Source of the DNA: a virus
Direction: 5' to 3' (one strand)
DNA length: 41,335 nt
Virus record (IMG/VR): IMGVR_UViG_3300044627_004500
Span: 1-41,335 of that record
A program made the position numbers and the translations under genes. The notes beneath the pieces are model-generated. The model saw nothing but the letters and a program-made list of their open reading frames with translations, was not told where the DNA came from and ran no database searches. Below are positions 25,112 to 32,720 of the stretch, one piece after another (position 1 is the stretch's first letter; each line of letters opens with the position of its first letter).

Positions 25112-26286
25112 CCGACGCCGTCCTGGCCGAGGCGGCAGCCGACGTGCCGCCGGGCAAGGACACCGAGCAGATCACGCAACGCACCGACGGCGACACCGTC
25201 GAGGCCCGCAGCGTCTCGCGCACGATCCGCACGGTCGAGGACCTCCTGCGGCACATCGAGGCCGACATGACCCGGTACGAGGTCGCGGCCTCGGAGGCCA
25301 CGAAGTGGGAAGGGATGTCCGTCGACCGGTCGACCGGCCAGCCGGTGGTGACCGAGCTGTTTCGCGTTTTTGTGCGGCTGAAGCCGCGCGCCGGCCCGGG
25401 CGTGCGTGAGGTCGTCGAGGCGATGATCGCAGCGGCCAGCCGCGACATCGTGCGGCCGACTCGGCCGAAGGCCAAGGTCGTCAAGGGCGACCGCTGGGCG
25501 GTGCTCGTGATAGCCGACCCGCATTTCGGCAAGTACGCGTGGGCTCGCACGACCGGCCAGCAAGACTACGACGTCGGCATCGCGGCCACGCTTATCAGGG
25601 AGGCGTCACAGGAGCTGCTGTCGATCGCCGCATCCATGCGGCCGAGCCGGCTGACAGTGGCTACGCTCGGCGACGTGTACCACTACGACACGCCGAGCGG
25701 CACCACGACGAGCGGCACGCCGCTTGAGCGGGACGGCCGGCTCCAGAAGATGATCGAGGTCGGCACCGACGAGCTGCTGCGTGTCGTGGACCTGGCCGGC
25801 GACATCGCCCCGACCGACACGCTCACGGTCCACGGCAACCACGACGAAACGCTGACATGGGCGTGGCTGCGGATCCTGCAGGAGCGCTTCCGCAAGGACC
25901 GCCGGGTGCGGGTCGAGGACACGTTCACGCCCCGCAAGTACCTGCACCACGCCGGCAACCTGCTCGGCTTCTGCCACGGCCACCGGGCCAAAAAGAAGCT
26001 GCCGCAGCTCATGGCGCTCGAGGCGGCGGAATTGTGGAGCCAGTGCCCCTACCGCGAGATTCACACCGGGCACTACCACCAGCAGTCCGCCGAGTGGAGT
26101 CGGCCGATCGAGACGATCGACGGCGTGCTCGTGCGGGTCGCCCCTGCCCTGTGTCCGCCGGACGAGTGGCACGCGCAGCAGGGCTTTGTCGGCAACAGGC
26201 AGGCGATGGAGTTGTTCGTGTACGAGCGCGGCGGCGGGCTGTCGAGCATGCACGTATCTGGACCACCACCAGGAGGACGACGGTGA
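25087..26286 (+). CDS. Metallophosphoesterase
   Basis: A 399-residue protein from GTG 25087 (AAGGAG upstream). Residues ~10-130 are helical, perhaps a DNA- or partner-binding extension. The catalytic calcineurin-like domain follows, with metal ligands in VIADPHFGK, GDVYHYD, HGNHDE, GFCHGH and IHTGHYHQ in the usual order. Phage enzymes of this kind act on nucleic acid or nucleotides, often as repair-type exonucleases or phosphatases. The N-terminal extension is unusual. It overlaps the next gene by 4 nt (GTGA). Confidence 0.85.
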   Translation: MDRTTKPLADAVLAEAAADVPPGKDTEQITQRTDGDTVEARSVSRTIRTVEDLLRHIEADMTRYEVAASEATKWEGMSVDRSTGQPVVTELFRVFVRLKPRAGPGVREVVEAMIAAASRDIVRPTRPKAKVVKGDRWAVLVIADPHFGKYAWARTTGQQDYDVGIAATLIREASQELLSIAASMRPSRLTVATLGDVYHYDTPSGTTTSGTPLERDGRLQKMIEVGTDELLRVVDLAGDIAPTDTLTVHGNHDETLTWAWLRILQERFRKDRRVRVEDTFTPRKYLHHAGNLLGFCHGHRAKKKLPQLMALEAAELWSQCPYREIHTGHYHQQSAEWSRPIETIDGVLVRVAPALCPPDEWHAQQGFVGNRQAMELFVYERGGGLSSMHVSGPPPGGRR

Positions 26287-26849
26287 CACTGGACGAGAGC
26301 AACGCTGCCCTGCGGGCGGCTGTGACGGCACGACACGAGGGCATGGCAGCGTCGCTGGCGGGCTGCCCGCCGGCGCAGGCCGCGGCGGCGAGCGTGCTGT
26401 CGGACCCGTCGCCGTGTTGCGACGGCGGCCGCACGATCCCGGTCGACTACATCCTGCGTGGCGAGGCCGAACTGCGTGCGGCGGCCGCCGGCTGGAAGCA
26501 GACGGTCGAGGACGCCAAGCCGGCACGGCTGGCACGGGAGTCGTCGCTGCGGCCTGGCTCGGCCGAGTTCCTCGCCGTGCTCGACGAGCTGCGTGAGCTG
26601 CACCTGCGCAAGACACTCGACTACGGCGTCGACGAGGACGCGCTGTCGAACATTCGCACGAGCGCCGACTACGTGAACGTGCCGGCGTGGGCGGGCTGCG
26701 TGATCAGGCTGGCCGACAAGATGCACCGTCTGCGGGCCTACTTTCGCCGTGGCAAGGTGGAGTTCGACGGCATCCCTGACACGCTGCTCGACATGGCGGC
26801 CTACAGCATCATCGCCCTAGTGCTGTACCGCGAGTCCGAGCGTCCATAA
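26283..26849 (+). CDS. MazG/DUF1599-like all-alpha nucleotide pyrophosphatase-like protein
   Basis: A 188-residue protein from GTG 26283. Residues ~1-90 are a Cys-bearing N-terminal part (SDPSPCCDGG). Residues ~95-185 have the pattern of DUF1599/nucleotide-modification-associated proteins: LDELRELHLRKTLDYGVDED, then ALSNIRTSADY, VIRLADKMHRLRAYFRRG and DTLLDMAAYSIIALVLY. Conserved acids (DELRE, DK, DTLLD) resemble the metal site of MazG-fold NTP pyrophosphatases. Phage members hydrolyse or sanitise nucleotides and in some phages support base-modified genomes. Whether that holds here is unknown. Confidence 0.6.
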   Translation: MTLDESNAALRAAVTARHEGMAASLAGCPPAQAAAASVLSDPSPCCDGGRTIPVDYILRGEAELRAAAAGWKQTVEDAKPARLARESSLRPGSAEFLAVLDELRELHLRKTLDYGVDEDALSNIRTSADYVNVPAWAGCVIRLADKMHRLRAYFRRGKVEFDGIPDTLLDMAAYSIIALVLYRESERP

Positions 26850-26883
26850 CCCCTGCCGACCGACCGCCGTCCTGCCGTACCGT
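26850..26883 (+). promoter_or_regulatory. Candidate promoter for a leaderless transcript, copy E
   Basis: CCCCTGCC at 26850-26857, TACCGT at 26878-26883, then GACGGC and the ATG at 26890. It occupies the whole 40-nt gap between genes and leaves no room for a leader. Confidence 0.45.
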
Positions 26884-26889
26884 GACGGC

Positions 26890-27135
26890 ATGGAGGACGG
26901 CAGCGTGATCGCCCACTACCGGCACCGCAGCGGCCAGCGCGAGGCGATCCCGTCGCCGTCCGACGCTGTGTCGCTGGCCGCGGTCTACACGCCGACGCAG
27001 CAGACGTGGGGAAAGCTCACGTCCAAGAAGCCGGCCAGGCTGTCGCCCGAGGACATCGCCCTGGCCGCGTTCCGTCTGGGCGTCAAGCCCGCGGTCGCCC
27101 GTCAGGCCATCGAGATGGGGCTTTTCGATGGCTGA
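26890..27135 (+). CDS. Hypothetical protein (81 residues)
   Basis: Starts with ATG directly behind a promoter-like hexamer. The first half is beta-like (SVIAHYRHRSGQREAIPSP); the second half (LSPEDIALAAFRLGVKPAVARQAIEMG) resembles a short helix-turn-helix unit. No family was recognised. It overlaps the next gene by 8 nt and may be the first gene of the 26890-32110 accessory operon. Confidence 0.55.
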   Translation: MEDGSVIAHYRHRSGQREAIPSPSDAVSLAAVYTPTQQTWGKLTSKKPARLSPEDIALAAFRLGVKPAVARQAIEMGLFDG

Positions 27136-27631
27136 CACACTGACCGCGACGATGCGGACCGTGATGATCTGGGACCGCACGGTCGACCAGGACATCGGCA
27201 CGACCGTGTCCGCGAAGACCGACCAGAACACCTACGCGATCACCGACGGCAGCGGCAGCCGGCAGGCGGACCTCGTCTATGCGGCCAACCGCACCATCGC
27301 CGCAAACACGCTCGAAGAGATCGACCTGCGGGCAATCACGCAGACCACGCTCGGCGTCACCGTGAACTACGACTTCCGCCAGCTGCGGCTGGTGCGCGTG
27401 GTCAACAACGAGACGACAAGCGGTCGCAAGATCCGCGTCGGCTGCGACCCGGGCCGGCCGAGCGTCGCCTACGCGTCCGAGATCGGGCCGGGCTCGGAGT
27501 GGTTCACGATCAATCACGTCAACGCCTGGCCGGTCACGTCGACCAACCAGCTCATGTACATCGCCAACCCCAACGCCGCGGCGGTGAGCTACTCGCTGTA
27601 TTTGGTCGGCACCTCCGTGGCACCCACCTGA
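27128..27631 (+). CDS. Beta-rich virion-type protein, function unknown
   Basis: A 167-residue beta protein (ATMRTVMIWDRTVDQDIGTTV, VTVNYDFRQLRLVRVVNNET, LMYIANPNAAAVSYSLYLVG). The final block is of a type found in phage surface or structural proteins. The next gene resembles it in length and in its own closing strands, and the two are probably related or interacting. They may be minor capsid, decoration or spike proteins encoded outside the main head block. Confidence 0.5.
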   Translation: MADTLTATMRTVMIWDRTVDQDIGTTVSAKTDQNTYAITDGSGSRQADLVYAANRTIAANTLEEIDLRAITQTTLGVTVNYDFRQLRLVRVVNNETTSGRKIRVGCDPGRPSVAYASEIGPGSEWFTINHVNAWPVTSTNQLMYIANPNAAAVSYSLYLVGTSVAPT

Positions 27632-28098
27632 TGCCTCCCGTCCTCACCATCACCGGCCAACTGCGGCTCGCGGCGTCATGGGTCGACGACCTGACGCTGA
27701 CGACCGTCACCGACTCCGCGTCTGTGTTGCAGACGCTGTCGCTCGCCAACGGCACCGGCGCCGGCCAGGTCAACGGCTACTGGCGGGACGTGCGCACCGT
27801 CGGCATCTCGGCCACCGACACCATCAACACGACGGCGCTGCCGCTGTCGGTCTTCGGTACGGCCGGCACGCTCAATCTGGCGAGCGTCAAGCTGATCTAC
27901 GTCCGCAACCAGTCGGCGACGGTCACGCTGACCTACGACATCGCCGGCACCAACTGCGGGCTGCCGCCGGGTGCGGTGTTTCTGTGGACCGCCGGCACGG
28001 CGCCGACCAACAAGTGGTTCGACAGCGGCAACATCGTGATCGAAGGCGGATCGGCGTCCGCCACGTACGAGATCGTCCTGGCGGGAGTGAAGGCATGA
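27631..28098 (+). CDS. Beta-rich virion-type protein, partner of the preceding gene
   Basis: A 155-residue protein from ATG 27631 (TGATG overlap). It shares the overall strand layout with its neighbour (LKLIYVRNQSATVTLTYDIAG-type segments, here VKLIYVRNQSATVTLTYDI). The end reads SASATYEIVLAGVKA. A structural role is inferred from beta content. No known family was identified. Confidence 0.5.
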   Translation: MPPVLTITGQLRLAASWVDDLTLTTVTDSASVLQTLSLANGTGAGQVNGYWRDVRTVGISATDTINTTALPLSVFGTAGTLNLASVKLIYVRNQSATVTLTYDIAGTNCGLPPGAVFLWTAGTAPTNKWFDSGNIVIEGGSASATYEIVLAGVKA

Positions 28099-28469
28099 TC
28101 TCCGACGCACCGGTGATGGCCGCAGGCGGCGAGGCCACGCTGATGGCGCAGGTCGCCGCGTTCCTCGAGGTCGCCAAGGCCAAGGCCGCCGGCGGCATCA
28201 CGTGGGCCGAGTTTGGCGAGCTGCTGATTGCTCTCCTGCGGCTGTCCGTCGAGACGCTCGACGCCGTGCTCGGCATGAGCGGTGCCCAGAAAAAGGCGCT
28301 AGTGCTCGAGGCCGTTGCCGCGCTCTTTGACCAGCTCGCGGACAAGGCAGTCCCGGTCGTCGTCTGGCCGGTCTGGATTCTCGCCCGACCCGCCATCCGG
28401 GCGCTCGTGCTGGCGATCGCCAGCGGTGCCATCGAGATCGTCCTGCCGCTCACGAGGGCCGCTGAATGA
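28095..28469 (+). CDS. Small membrane-associated protein
   Basis: A 124-residue protein; ATGA overlap with the preceding gene. Residues 1-75 form amphipathic helices (LMAQVAAFLEVAKAKAAGG, WAEFGELLIALLRLS). Residues ~85-118 are a strongly hydrophobic segment (VPVVVWPVWILARPAIRALVLA) that probably spans or inserts in the membrane. It precedes another membrane protein and a membrane-anchored protease, suggesting a lysis or envelope-targeting cluster. Confidence 0.45.
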   Translation: MISDAPVMAAGGEATLMAQVAAFLEVAKAKAAGGITWAEFGELLIALLRLSVETLDAVLGMSGAQKKALVLEAVAALFDQLADKAVPVVVWPVWILARPAIRALVLAIASGAIEIVLPLTRAAE

Positions 28470-29008
28470 TGCCGCTCCTGCTCGTCGCCGTGGCCGCCGT
28501 GGCGCTCGCCTGGCCGTGGATTCAGGCCCACTACCACGAGTGGCGGTGGCCGCAGCTCGACAGCCGCCACCTGGCCGCAGCCGCGCTCGTCGCGGCAGCC
28601 GCGTGGTCGTACGTGGCCAGCTTGCCGGCCACGCCAGCGCCGGCTCCTGCCCCGGACCCGGCGTCGTTCACGCTGCGCGGCAAGTTCGTCGGGCCGGATG
28701 CCGCCCGGGATGCGGCGCTGGTCGCCGCCCTGTGCACCGAGCTGGCCAACGAGATCGAGTGGGACTCGAGCCAGCCCGAGCCGCTCATCCGCACCGGCGT
28801 GGCGTTCGACGAGTTGCGGGTCCGCAGCCGCGTCCTCCTGTGCCGTGGCGAGTCGCTGGGGGCCAAGCACCCGCTCGCGCGTCAGGCGATCGAGGACTAC
28901 CTCAACACCGTCGCAGGCACCGCAGGAGGCCCGCTCACGCCCGAGCAGAAGGCCAAGTGGGTGGCGGCATACCGTGAGGTCGCCCGGGCAGCGGAGGCCG
29001 CCAGGTGA
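28466..29008 (+). CDS. Membrane protein with two N-terminal helices
   Basis: A 180-residue protein, MMPLLLVAVAAVALAWPWIQ at the start, then a second hydrophobic stretch (LAAAALVAAAAWSYVAS) at ~35-50. After a Pro/Ala-rich linker (TPAPAPAPDP) residues 70-180 form a charged, helical soluble domain. The topology (membrane anchor, linker, soluble domain) resembles phage spanin or envelope-protein layouts, but no lipobox or family was recognised. It overlaps the protease gene by 4 nt (GTGA). Confidence 0.5.
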   Translation: MMPLLLVAVAAVALAWPWIQAHYHEWRWPQLDSRHLAAAALVAAAAWSYVASLPATPAPAPAPDPASFTLRGKFVGPDAARDAALVAALCTELANEIEWDSSQPEPLIRTGVAFDELRVRSRVLLCRGESLGAKHPLARQAIEDYLNTVAGTAGGPLTPEQKAKWVAAYREVARAAEAAR

Positions 29009-30066
29009 GCGCTCCCAAGCATCCGTGGCGCCTCGTGGCGGCTGCGGCACTGGTCGTCTGGCTCGTGCTCTCATTCTGGTGGGCGGCCGGCGAGGTGCGG
29101 CAGCCGGCGATCCTGACCGGCTACGTGCCGGACCCCGAGGGCGTCGCCCGGTTCCTCGAGGAGCTGCCCGAGCCCTACTTCGCCCAGGCCGGCGCGGACG
29201 CCATGCGTCAGGCCGTGCCGGTCGACACGTTTCTCTACCGGCAGATGGACCGAGCGCACCGCGCCCGGTACGGCACGCCGTTCGTCGTAGGCCGCCAGGG
29301 CATTGGCGACTGCGTGTCGTGGGGCGCGATGCACGCGGTCTATTGCGCCGAGGCCGTGGACTGGGCGACGGGCAAGCTGGCCGAGCCGCCCAAGATGCCG
29401 GCGAGCGAGGCGATCTACGGCGGTGCCCGGGTTGAGGCTCGCGGCCGGGACGGCTCCGGGCGGTCGCCGGTTGGCGGGTGGAGCGACGGTGCCACCGGAT
29501 GGGGAGCGGCCCGCTGGCTGCGTGACTGGGGCGTCGTGTACCGCGAGGACGTGCTAGGGCACGACCTGCGGACGTACGACAAGGCCCGCGCCAAGGCGTG
29601 GGGCGCATACGGCTGCGGCGGCCAGGGCGACGACGGCAAGCTCGACGCGCGTGCCAAGCGGCATCCGTGCCGGCACGTCGTGGCGGTCAAGACATGGGAC
29701 GAGCTGGTAGCAGCGGTGACCTCGGGCTACCCGGTGACCATCGCCAGCTCGGTCGGCTTCAACAGCGGCAACCGCGACGCCGACGGCTTCTGTGCCGCGT
29801 CCGGCACGTGGATGCACCAGATGGCCGTCATCGGCGTGAGGTTCGGCAACCGCACGGGTGGCCTCGTCTGCAACTCATGGGGAAACTACGTGGGCGGCGG
29901 CAAGTTCCCGCCGGACCAGCCAGACGGCACATTCTGGGCCGAAAAGTCGGCCATCCAGCGAATCCTTGCACAGGGCGACAGCTACGCCATCGGTGGCGTG
30001 GACGGGTTTGCGTACCGCGAGATTCACAACGGCGACTGGCTGCAGCCGCCACCGGAGGAGCAATGA
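29005..30066 (+). CDS. Membrane-anchored papain-like cysteine protease
   Basis: A 353-residue protein from GTG 29005 with an N-terminal transmembrane helix at ~9-29 (LVAAAALVVWLVLSFWW). The rest is a C1-papain-like domain: catalytic Cys103 in GIGDCVSWG (Gln of the oxyanion hole expected a little upstream, GRQG), His271 in WMHQMAVIG, and Asn290 in CNSWGNYVGG. All three catalytic blocks are in the expected order and spacing. A membrane-anchored papain-like protease is unusual in a phage; roles in lysis, envelope passage or processing of virion proteins are possible. It overlaps its neighbours on both sides. Confidence 0.8.
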   Translation: MSAPKHPWRLVAAAALVVWLVLSFWWAAGEVRQPAILTGYVPDPEGVARFLEELPEPYFAQAGADAMRQAVPVDTFLYRQMDRAHRARYGTPFVVGRQGIGDCVSWGAMHAVYCAEAVDWATGKLAEPPKMPASEAIYGGARVEARGRDGSGRSPVGGWSDGATGWGAARWLRDWGVVYREDVLGHDLRTYDKARAKAWGAYGCGGQGDDGKLDARAKRHPCRHVVAVKTWDELVAAVTSGYPVTIASSVGFNSGNRDADGFCAASGTWMHQMAVIGVRFGNRTGGLVCNSWGNYVGGGKFPPDQPDGTFWAEKSAIQRILAQGDSYAIGGVDGFAYREIHNGDWLQPPPEEQ

Positions 30067-30317
30067 CGGACAGGCATCGCATGGTGGCCATGGTCGTGAT
30101 CGCGGTGGCCGTCGGTTGGTACGCCGGCTCCGGTGCGTCCCGCGATCCCAAGCCGCTCGACGACCGCCCAGTGCTGCGGTGGATCGCTCGGGCCGCCAAG
30201 TCGCTCTTGTGGGTGGCCGTGTTCGTCGAGGAGCCGCCCGCCGAGCAGCACGCCGAGATCCGCTCGCACATCGGCTCCGACGGATACGTGGCGGTCGATC
30301 ACGGACGAGGGTGGTGA
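30063..30317 (+). CDS. Small membrane protein
   Basis: An 84-residue protein; ATGA overlap with the protease. Hydrophobic residues ~6-23 (RMVAMVVIAVAVGWYAG) and ~43-57 (AAKSLLWVAVFVEE) form one or two membrane segments. No lipobox or holin motif was recognised. Tight coupling to the cysteine protease and the preceding membrane genes places it in the same cluster. Confidence 0.5.
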   Translation: MTDRHRMVAMVVIAVAVGWYAGSGASRDPKPLDDRPVLRWIARAAKSLLWVAVFVEEPPAEQHAEIRSHIGSDGYVAVDHGRGW

Positions 30318-30318
30318 C

Positions 30319-30627
30319 ATGTGGCGCTGGATCGTCTGGTTCCTCACGTGGCTGTCCGCAGACCCAGCCGACATCGGCCGCGAGTCGGCACGGGCAGCCG
30401 CGTCGATCGCTGCGGCACGCGCCACGATGGTCACGTCGCCCGATGTGCCGCCCGACCCGGCTCCCCCGGACGGCACGTGCTGCATCGACTGCGGCGGCAC
30501 CGGCGTGATCGTGCACGGCGACGGGCACAAGACGCCATGCCCGTGCCCGGCCTCGTGTGCGTGCAAGCGGCCACGAGCGCCGATGCCTGCGGCGTCGCCC
30601 ACGCCTGGCAAGCCGGCCACGCCATGA
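30319..30627 (+). CDS. Small protein with Cys-rich (DnaJ-like) zinc motif
   Basis: A 102-residue protein from ATG 30319. It starts with an amphipathic Trp-rich segment (MWRWIVWFLTWLSADP), then a helical Ala/Arg region. Residues ~54-85 carry CCIDCGGTGVIVHGDGHKTP and CPCPASCACK, in which CxxCxGxG is the DnaJ zinc-finger type. The terminal segment is Pro-rich. Together with the N-terminal hydrophobic stretch this suggests a membrane-associated zinc protein. Function unknown. Confidence 0.5.
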   Translation: MWRWIVWFLTWLSADPADIGRESARAAASIAAARATMVTSPDVPPDPAPPDGTCCIDCGGTGVIVHGDGHKTPCPCPASCACKRPRAPMPAASPTPGKPATP

Positions 30628-31028
30628 TGCTGGAGGCTCCCGTGGGCGACGTCGCCGGCATGGACCTGACCTGGCTGCGGGCGGAGGTACGGCACCGCGT
30701 CGGCGGCCCTGCCCTGCAGCTGCCCGACGAGGTGGCCGCGATCGTCGACGCCACGCTCGTGCACTGGCCCGAGCGCCACATGGCGGACCTGGCCAGGCGG
30801 GCGGAGGCGGCCGGCGCCGGCCGCGAGGCGCTAGATGCCATCGGCGTCATCTCCGCCAAGGTCCGCGAGGTGCTCGAGCTGCGGTGCGAGACCGAGGAGC
30901 AGGGTGAGGCCGTCAACCTGATCGTGCTGGCCTGCGTCGTCGAGGTGGCGAACCTGTGGTTTGCAAGCACCGAGCACCGGATCGGCATCCGCCGGCTGGC
31001 GTTCCAGGTGAGGACGCGGGCGGCATGA
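30624..31028 (+). CDS. Helical hypothetical protein
   Basis: A 134-residue protein. The start was taken at ATG 30624, overlapping the previous stop (ATGA). GTG 30642 behind GGAGG and ATG 30660 are alternatives. The body is all helix (DLTWLRAEVRHRVGG, HMADLARRAEAAGAG, VLELRCETEEQGEAVNLIVLACVVEVANLWF). No family was recognised. It overlaps the methyltransferase gene in ATGA. Confidence 0.5.
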   Translation: MMLEAPVGDVAGMDLTWLRAEVRHRVGGPALQLPDEVAAIVDATLVHWPERHMADLARRAEAAGAGREALDAIGVISAKVREVLELRCETEEQGEAVNLIVLACVVEVANLWFASTEHRIGIRRLAFQVRTRAA

Positions 31029-32110
31029 GCAGCTCCACCGACGCCAAGGGCCGATTCACCGGCAAAGGCGGACGGTGTCAGTCTGTGGTCGGCCTGGACG
31101 AATGGAAGGCCATGTCTGACGGCGAGCAATCGGCAGTGGTCGCCGCAATTGCCAGCCGCGCCAAACAGTCTGGGTTCCCGCACTTCAACTTGACGCGCGC
31201 AGACAGGCTGTGCCGATTCGACGAGCTGACCGCGTACGATCGTCGTCGGCTGATTCGCGAAACCGTGATTGGCACGACCGCACACGGCCTCGGCATCTGC
31301 TGGCACTATCACCCGCACCACTGGGGCGTAAAGTGCGGCACCAACCGGCCGCCCATCGATGTATGGGATGACGAGGCTAGGCTGCAATCCGCAATCCGAA
31401 AACAGATACCGCACTGCCACCGCACAGGCGGCTATAGCGTCGACAGCGACGGCCCGTACATGTCCGCCGGCGACTTGCGCAAGGCGATCAGCCGAGCCAC
31501 GGGAGTGCAGCGTGTCAGCAACTTCCGTCCGACCGCAGCGGCTGCGATCTTCGATCGGTTCTGCCGTGTAGCGTGCTGGGACCCATGCGGAGGCTGGGGC
31601 GGCCGCATGCTTGGTGCCATCGCAAGCGCGGCTGTCGAACGCTACGTATGCTGCGAGCCGTCGACGCAGACTGCGCGCGGCCTGAAAGAGCTGGCGAGGG
31701 ATTTTGCACACCTGACCAGTACGGACTGCGTCGTGCACAAGAAGTGCGCCGAAGACCACGAGCCTGACCGGCGGTCATTCGATCTTGTGTTCACGTCACC
31801 GCCGTACGGCCGCACCGAGGTGTATGCCGACGAGCCGACGCAATCGTGCCATCGGTACCCGATCGTCGCGGCGTGGACGGAAGGTTTTTTGCGTCCGCTG
31901 ATACAACGAGCCGCCTACGCGCTGGTTCGTCGCGGGTGGCTCATCCTCAACGTCGCCAACACGCGACAGCACCCTAGCCTCGTCGCAGACGTCGAGCGCA
32001 TAGCAGCGGAAGAAAGTTTTGAGCAGCACCCCGGCCTGATGCTGGCGCTGTCAAACGTTCAGTCCGGCGGACTTAAGACCGAGCCCGTGCTGGTGTTCCG
32101 TTTGCGGTGA
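31025..32110 (+). CDS. DNA methyltransferase (m4C or m6A type)
   Basis: A 361-residue protein from ATG 31025. SAM-binding motif I is WDPCGGWGGRMLGA with Asp186. The catalytic motif IV is TSPPYG at 257-262; an S/T-PP-Y motif is usual for N4-cytosine enzymes but also occurs in some N6-adenine enzymes. The N-terminal ~180 residues include Cys/His-rich parts (GICWHYHPHHWGVKC) that may bind DNA or metal. Codon use is less G/C-biased than its neighbours, which hints at later acquisition. No restriction partner is visible, so it probably protects phage DNA or alters expression. Confidence 0.8.
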   Translation: MSSSTDAKGRFTGKGGRCQSVVGLDEWKAMSDGEQSAVVAAIASRAKQSGFPHFNLTRADRLCRFDELTAYDRRRLIRETVIGTTAHGLGICWHYHPHHWGVKCGTNRPPIDVWDDEARLQSAIRKQIPHCHRTGGYSVDSDGPYMSAGDLRKAISRATGVQRVSNFRPTAAAAIFDRFCRVACWDPCGGWGGRMLGAIASAAVERYVCCEPSTQTARGLKELARDFAHLTSTDCVVHKKCAEDHEPDRRSFDLVFTSPPYGRTEVYADEPTQSCHRYPIVAAWTEGFLRPLIQRAAYALVRRGWLILNVANTRQHPSLVADVERIAAEESFEQHPGLMLALSNVQSGGLKTEPVLVFRLR

Positions 32111-32357
32111 CCCCTGCCTGACGCAACGTCCACAAGATCGCCGCGACCTGCTTGCCGACGACCTCGAGCTTCGTCGAGTCGAAGGAGCCATCGCCCTGCA
32201 TGACGGCAGCTCGCTCCAGGCTGTCGTAGCTCTCGGGCGTTTCGCAGCCCAGCAGTTCAGCCGCGACGCATTCTCGCACGACGGCGTCCGCCGACCGGTA
32301 CATCTCCAACGCGTCCACGATCCGCGCCTGCGGCGTGTTGATGACATCTGCCCACAT
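32073..32357 (-). CDS. Hypothetical protein of the integration module
   Basis: A 94-residue protein on the minus strand, with AGGAGG 5-10 nt before its ATG. It reads MWADVINTPQARIVDALEMY, then AELLGCETPESYDSLERAAV, then KLEVVGKQVAAILWTLRQAG. The body is helical and the family unknown. Its 3' end overlaps the end of the DNA methyltransferase gene on the other strand by 38 nt. It follows the 23-residue peptide gene in one transcript. Confidence 0.6.
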   Translation of the reverse strand: MWADVINTPQARIVDALEMYRSADAVVRECVAAELLGCETPESYDSLERAAVMQGDGSFDSTKLEVVGKQVAAILWTLRQAGVTANGTPARARS

Positions 32358-32369
32358 GTCCTTGTCCTC

Positions 32370-32441
32370 CTAGAAAGCCTGACCGGCTGCCAAAATCCTG
32401 AACACCAGCAACACCAACTCTACCCACACTTGGATCGACAT
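32370..32441 (-). CDS. 23-residue hydrophobic membrane peptide
   Basis: Minus-strand ORF, MSIQVWVELVLLVFRILAA then GQAF. A GGAGGG ribosome site lies 6 nt before the ATG and the stop (TAG) overlaps the AGGAGG of the next gene. A single membrane helix of this size resembles small toxins or membrane regulators, but it could also serve as a leader for the 94-residue gene. Supported by ribosome site and spacing rather than by similarity. Confidence 0.45.
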   Translation of the reverse strand: MSIQVWVELVLLVFRILAAGQAF

Positions 32442-32462
32442 GGTGGCCCTCCATAGCCTTGG

Positions 32463-32476
32463 TTGTCAAGTGACAA
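32463..32476. promoter_or_regulatory. Operator-like palindrome 1 (TTGTCA-N2-TGACAA)
   Basis: TTGTCAAGTGACAA has perfect 6-bp arms around a 2-nt centre. It shares its arms with the palindrome at 32491-32506, 28 bp away. It lies in the gap downstream of the excisionase-like gene and upstream of the 23-residue peptide gene. Confidence 0.55.
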
Positions 32477-32481
32477 TCTGC

Positions 32482-32661
32482 TCATCGGCCGTTGTCACGT
32501 GACAACTTGAGGGCGTCGGCTCGGTGCACGAACAGCAGGCCGTCGATCACGACCGACCGCACCTTCCCGTCCTCGGCCAGCCGCCGCATCCACTGCCGCG
32601 ACACGCCGGCCAGCTCGGCGGCGTGGGTGCAGGTCACGTAGTCGTCGGTGTCGATCCGCAT
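32482..32661 (-). CDS. Excisionase/MerR-like HTH protein
   Basis: A 59-residue protein from ATG at 32659-32661 (MRIDTDDYVTCTHAAELAG). A helix-turn-helix of the excisionase/MerR type reads HAAELAGVSRQWMRRLAEDG, followed by a short wing (VRSVVIDGLLFVHRADALKL). Size and position next to the integrase suggest a recombination directionality factor. A longer ORF extends upstream but the ATG shown lies at the natural domain start. CAGACT lies 6 nt before the ATG, so it may also be leaderless. Confidence 0.7.
   Translation of the reverse strand: MRIDTDDYVTCTHAAELAGVSRQWMRRLAEDGKVRSVVIDGLLFVHRADALKLSRDNGR
32491..32506. promoter_or_regulatory. Operator-like palindrome 2 (perfect 16 bp)
   Basis: GTTGTCACGTGACAAC is a perfect palindrome with the same TTGTCA/TGACAA arms as the site at 32463-32476. 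It overlaps the last codons of the excisionase-like gene. Two matching palindromes suggest a dimeric regulator, possibly that gene's own product. Confidence 0.6.
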
Positions 32662-32720
32662 GGCGGCAGTCTGGCCTTGGCCGGCACGACCCGCAAGGAT
32701 GGACGCAGGGGATCGCAACT

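Noticed and set aside
28466-29008. Spanin or holin call for the two-helix membrane protein
   Set aside because: Topology fits loosely, but there is no lipobox, no recognised endolysin next to it and no family motif, so the function was left open.
32257-32469. 70-residue minus-strand ORF overlapping the 94-residue gene
   Set aside because: The 94-residue frame and the 23-residue ORF both have perfect ribosome sites and explain this region better.
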